From NCBI GenBank assembly GCA_946626265.1, contig CAMOUE010000109.1, positions 1 to 7,435 on the forward strand: a DNA stretch of 7,435 bases. Direction: 5' to 3'. Source of the DNA: an uncultured Eggerthellaceae bacterium (lineage in GTDB: Bacteria; Actinomycetota; Coriobacteriia; Coriobacteriales; Eggerthellaceae). Below the pieces are notes generated by a model. The model worked only from the letters and a program-made list of their open reading frames with translations, was not told where the DNA came from and did not search any database. The position numbers and the translations under genes were made by a program. This document shows positions 6,132 through 7,435 of this stretch, in pieces (position 1 is the first letter of the stretch; each line of letters opens with the position of its first letter).

Positions 6132-6151
6132 TAGTAGAAAAGGAGATCGTT

Positions 6152-7318
6152 ATGCAAAGTTTCGTCGCGACTTCTATCGCTCAAACGGCTGCTGAAGCCG
6201 GAAAAGAAGCGGCTGCAAAGGTTTCGGCCGGGATCGCCGGCGCAAAGGTGGCGATGGCGTATGGCAGCTGCGATTACGATTCCAAGGAATTGCTCGAGGC
6301 AATCGCTGCCGAGCTTCCCGGAGTGCCCGTCGTGGGCAACACGTCGTTCACGGGAATCGTCACGCCCGAAGGGTTCGTCGGCGGCGATACTCCGTTCGTT
6401 GGCATCATGGCGCTTGGCGGCGACGATGTCGTGGTCGGTACGGCCGGCGCTGCACGCGATACGGCCGAGTGCCCTCGTGCGATCGGCAAGAAGCTCGCCT
6501 GCGAGGCCATGAAGGCGGCGGGCAAGGACTGCGCTCCCGACTATTGGTACATGGCGGCGTCCCCTGCTGAGGAAGAGTACTATATCAAGGGCGTGACCGA
6601 AGTCATCGGCCGCGTGCCGTTCTTCGGCGGCTCGGCTGCCGACAACACGATCGAGGGCAACTGGATGCTCTACTCCGGCACCGATGCGTTCGCAGACGGT
6701 TGCGTCGTGGCGTTCTTCTATACCGATTCGCCGTTCACGAACAAGTTCACGGGAGCCTATGCCGAGACGGACAAGTTCGGCGTCGTCACGAAGATGAACG
6801 GCGACCGCGCAATCGCCGAGATCGACGGCGAGCCCGCGCTCGACGTGTACGCCAAGTGGCGCGGAATGGATGTCGAGTCGCTCATCGGCGCGCCGCTGCT
6901 CTCCGAATCCATCGTGGCGCCGCTCGGCGTCAAGGACCGCATGGGCGATCTCATCGCCATTCGCCATCCCATGAACGGCAACGACGACCATTCGATCGCC
7001 GTCGGTGCGAAGGTCGTCGAGAAAACCGCCGTCATCTGCATGGACGGTGACGTGGATGTGCTCGTGGGCTCGGTTGCGAAGACCGTTGGCGAGCTCAAGG
7101 AGAAGGCGGGGGCAAAGCCTGCAGCCTACTTCTTCGTGCACTGCGGCGGCAGGCGCGCCGCCATCGCGGATCGCATCGGCGAGGTTGCCGACGCGTTCGT
7201 GAAGGAAGCGGACGGCGTACCGTTCCTTGCCGAGTTCACGTTCGGGGAGTATGGCTTCGAGGACGATGGCTGCAACTCCATCGGCGGCCTCATGCTCTCG
7301 TTCACCGCTCTCGGCTAG
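6152..7318 (+). CDS. Stand-alone FIST_N/FIST_C domain protein (putative small-ligand sensor)
   Basis: A 388-residue soluble protein. Residues about 30-205 resemble FIST_N: VAMAYGSCDYDSKELLEAIA, then VVGNTSFTGIVTPEGFVGG (60-78), the typical 'viGcsT.G.i...G' strand-turn, and VPFFGGSAADN (155-165). Residues about 215-380 resemble FIST_C: YFFVHCGGRRAA (326-337), matching the 'sCagR' core, and EFTFGEYGFED (361-371), matching the 'TYGEIG' segment, with a terminal LMLSFTALG. FIST domains are described as sensory domains, thought to bind small ligands such as amino acids, and are often fused to signalling outputs; here there is no kinase, cyclase, methyl-accepting or DNA-binding domain and no membrane segment. 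The start is the ATG at 6152, with AGGAG at 6141-6145 six bases before it; an upstream in-frame ATG at 6107 overlaps leader hairpin 1 and adds 15 unsupported residues. It is monocistronic, divergent from the dehydrogenase operon, and closed by a strong terminator. Its partner is unknown. Confidence 0.9.
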   Translation: MQSFVATSIAQTAAEAGKEAAAKVSAGIAGAKVAMAYGSCDYDSKELLEAIAAELPGVPVVGNTSFTGIVTPEGFVGGDTPFVGIMALGGDDVVVGTAGAARDTAECPRAIGKKLACEAMKAAGKDCAPDYWYMAASPAEEEYYIKGVTEVIGRVPFFGGSAADNTIEGNWMLYSGTDAFADGCVVAFFYTDSPFTNKFTGAYAETDKFGVVTKMNGDRAIAEIDGEPALDVYAKWRGMDVESLIGAPLLSESIVAPLGVKDRMGDLIAIRHPMNGNDDHSIAVGAKVVEKTAVICMDGDVDVLVGSVAKTVGELKEKAGAKPAAYFFVHCGGRRAAIADRIGEVADAFVKEADGVPFLAEFTFGEYGFEDDGCNSIGGLMLSFTALG

Positions 7319-7341
7319 AATGCATATTCGCTCGGGATTGC

Positions 7342-7377
7342 GGGCTGCCCTGCATTGCGGGGCAGCCCTTTCGTTTT
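7342..7377 (+). terminator. Intrinsic terminator of the FIST gene
   Basis: A 9-bp GC-rich stem (GGGCTGCCC 7342-7350 pairing with GGCAGCCC and the G before it, 7360-7368) with a 9-base loop is followed directly by TTTCGTTTT (7369-7377). It begins 23 bases after the FIST stop codon. On the other strand the hairpin lacks a comparable T-run, so it acts mainly on plus-strand transcripts. Confidence 0.92.
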
Positions 7378-7435
7378 CAACGAGGTTTAAGGGCCAAACG
7401 CTGTTCTCATGTGCGGATCCGGGCGCTGTATTTAG

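Larger units (their letters stand above)
5806..6151. other. Divergent intergenic region between dehydrogenase operon and FIST gene
   Basis: This is 346 bases with no convincing gene. It should hold both divergent promoters. On the minus strand, TACACT at 5847-5852 is a modest -10 candidate for the dehydrogenase operon, without a clear -35. A short inverted repeat, ACCTC-AGC-GAGGT (5852-5864), lies beside it. TTCGAAA followed by TTGA occurs twice (5824-5835 with a G insertion, 5922-5932), and GATTCRCGTC is repeated at 5901-5910 and 5931-5940. The right third, 6008-6131, holds the FIST-side -10 box and a potentially structured leader, listed separately. Confidence 0.5.

Noticed and set aside
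5929..6195. An 88-codon plus-strand frame starting with TTG and running into the FIST start
   Set aside because: It has no ribosome binding site, crosses the predicted promoter and leader hairpins, and overlaps the FIST gene out of frame.
6131..7141. A 336-codon open frame on the minus strand opposite the FIST gene
   Set aside because: It lies antisense to a well-supported gene and has the Arg/His/Asp-rich composition of a codon-bias shadow, with no recognisable domain.
7381..7435. Possible start or end of another gene after the terminator
   Set aside because: Only 55 bases remain; no start with a ribosome binding site and no recognisable coding segment can be supported.

Overview
This 7,435-base window is GC-rich, with classical AGGAGG-type ribosome binding sites. 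The gene content fits a high-GC Gram-positive anaerobe, most likely Coriobacteriia / Eggerthellaceae. That placement is an inference from composition and gene families; there is no rRNA or other marker gene here. I see no mobile element, CRISPR array, tRNA or rRNA.

Layout. Bases 1-590 (minus strand) hold the N-terminal 196 codons of an L-fucose/L-arabinose isomerase-family protein whose C-terminus lies outside the window. Upstream of it, two copies of a 14-bp palindrome (TTGAAACGCTTCAA and its exact reverse complement) lie just downstream of a probable -10 box. Bases 760-1833 (minus) encode a LacI/GalR-family repressor, and a diverged copy of the same palindrome lies in front of its own start. 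Together these form a self-contained sugar-responsive module: repressor, operators and isomerase gene, with autoregulation.

Bases 1930-5805 (minus) carry a tight three-gene operon. In transcription order it encodes an Ldh_2-family NAD(P)-dependent 2-hydroxyacid dehydrogenase (4675-5805), an asparagine-synthetase-family amide ligase (3060-4646), and an Mbeg1-like (DUF2974) alpha/beta hydrolase with a GHSKGG nucleophile elbow (1930-3057). The ligase has lost the Cys1 end of its glutaminase domain. The hydrolase start is best placed at a GTG two bases after the ligase stop codon. This operon is the most interesting part of the window: an oxidoreductase, a glutaminase-dead ATP-dependent amide former and a serine hydrolase look like a small pathway on an unknown substrate.

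Bases 5806-6151 are a 346-base divergent intergenic region with promoter candidates, a pair of imperfect direct repeats and a structured leader. Bases 6152-7318 (plus) encode a stand-alone FIST_N + FIST_C protein, a putative small-ligand sensor, followed by a strong intrinsic terminator at 7342-7377. The last 58 bases show no recognisable feature.
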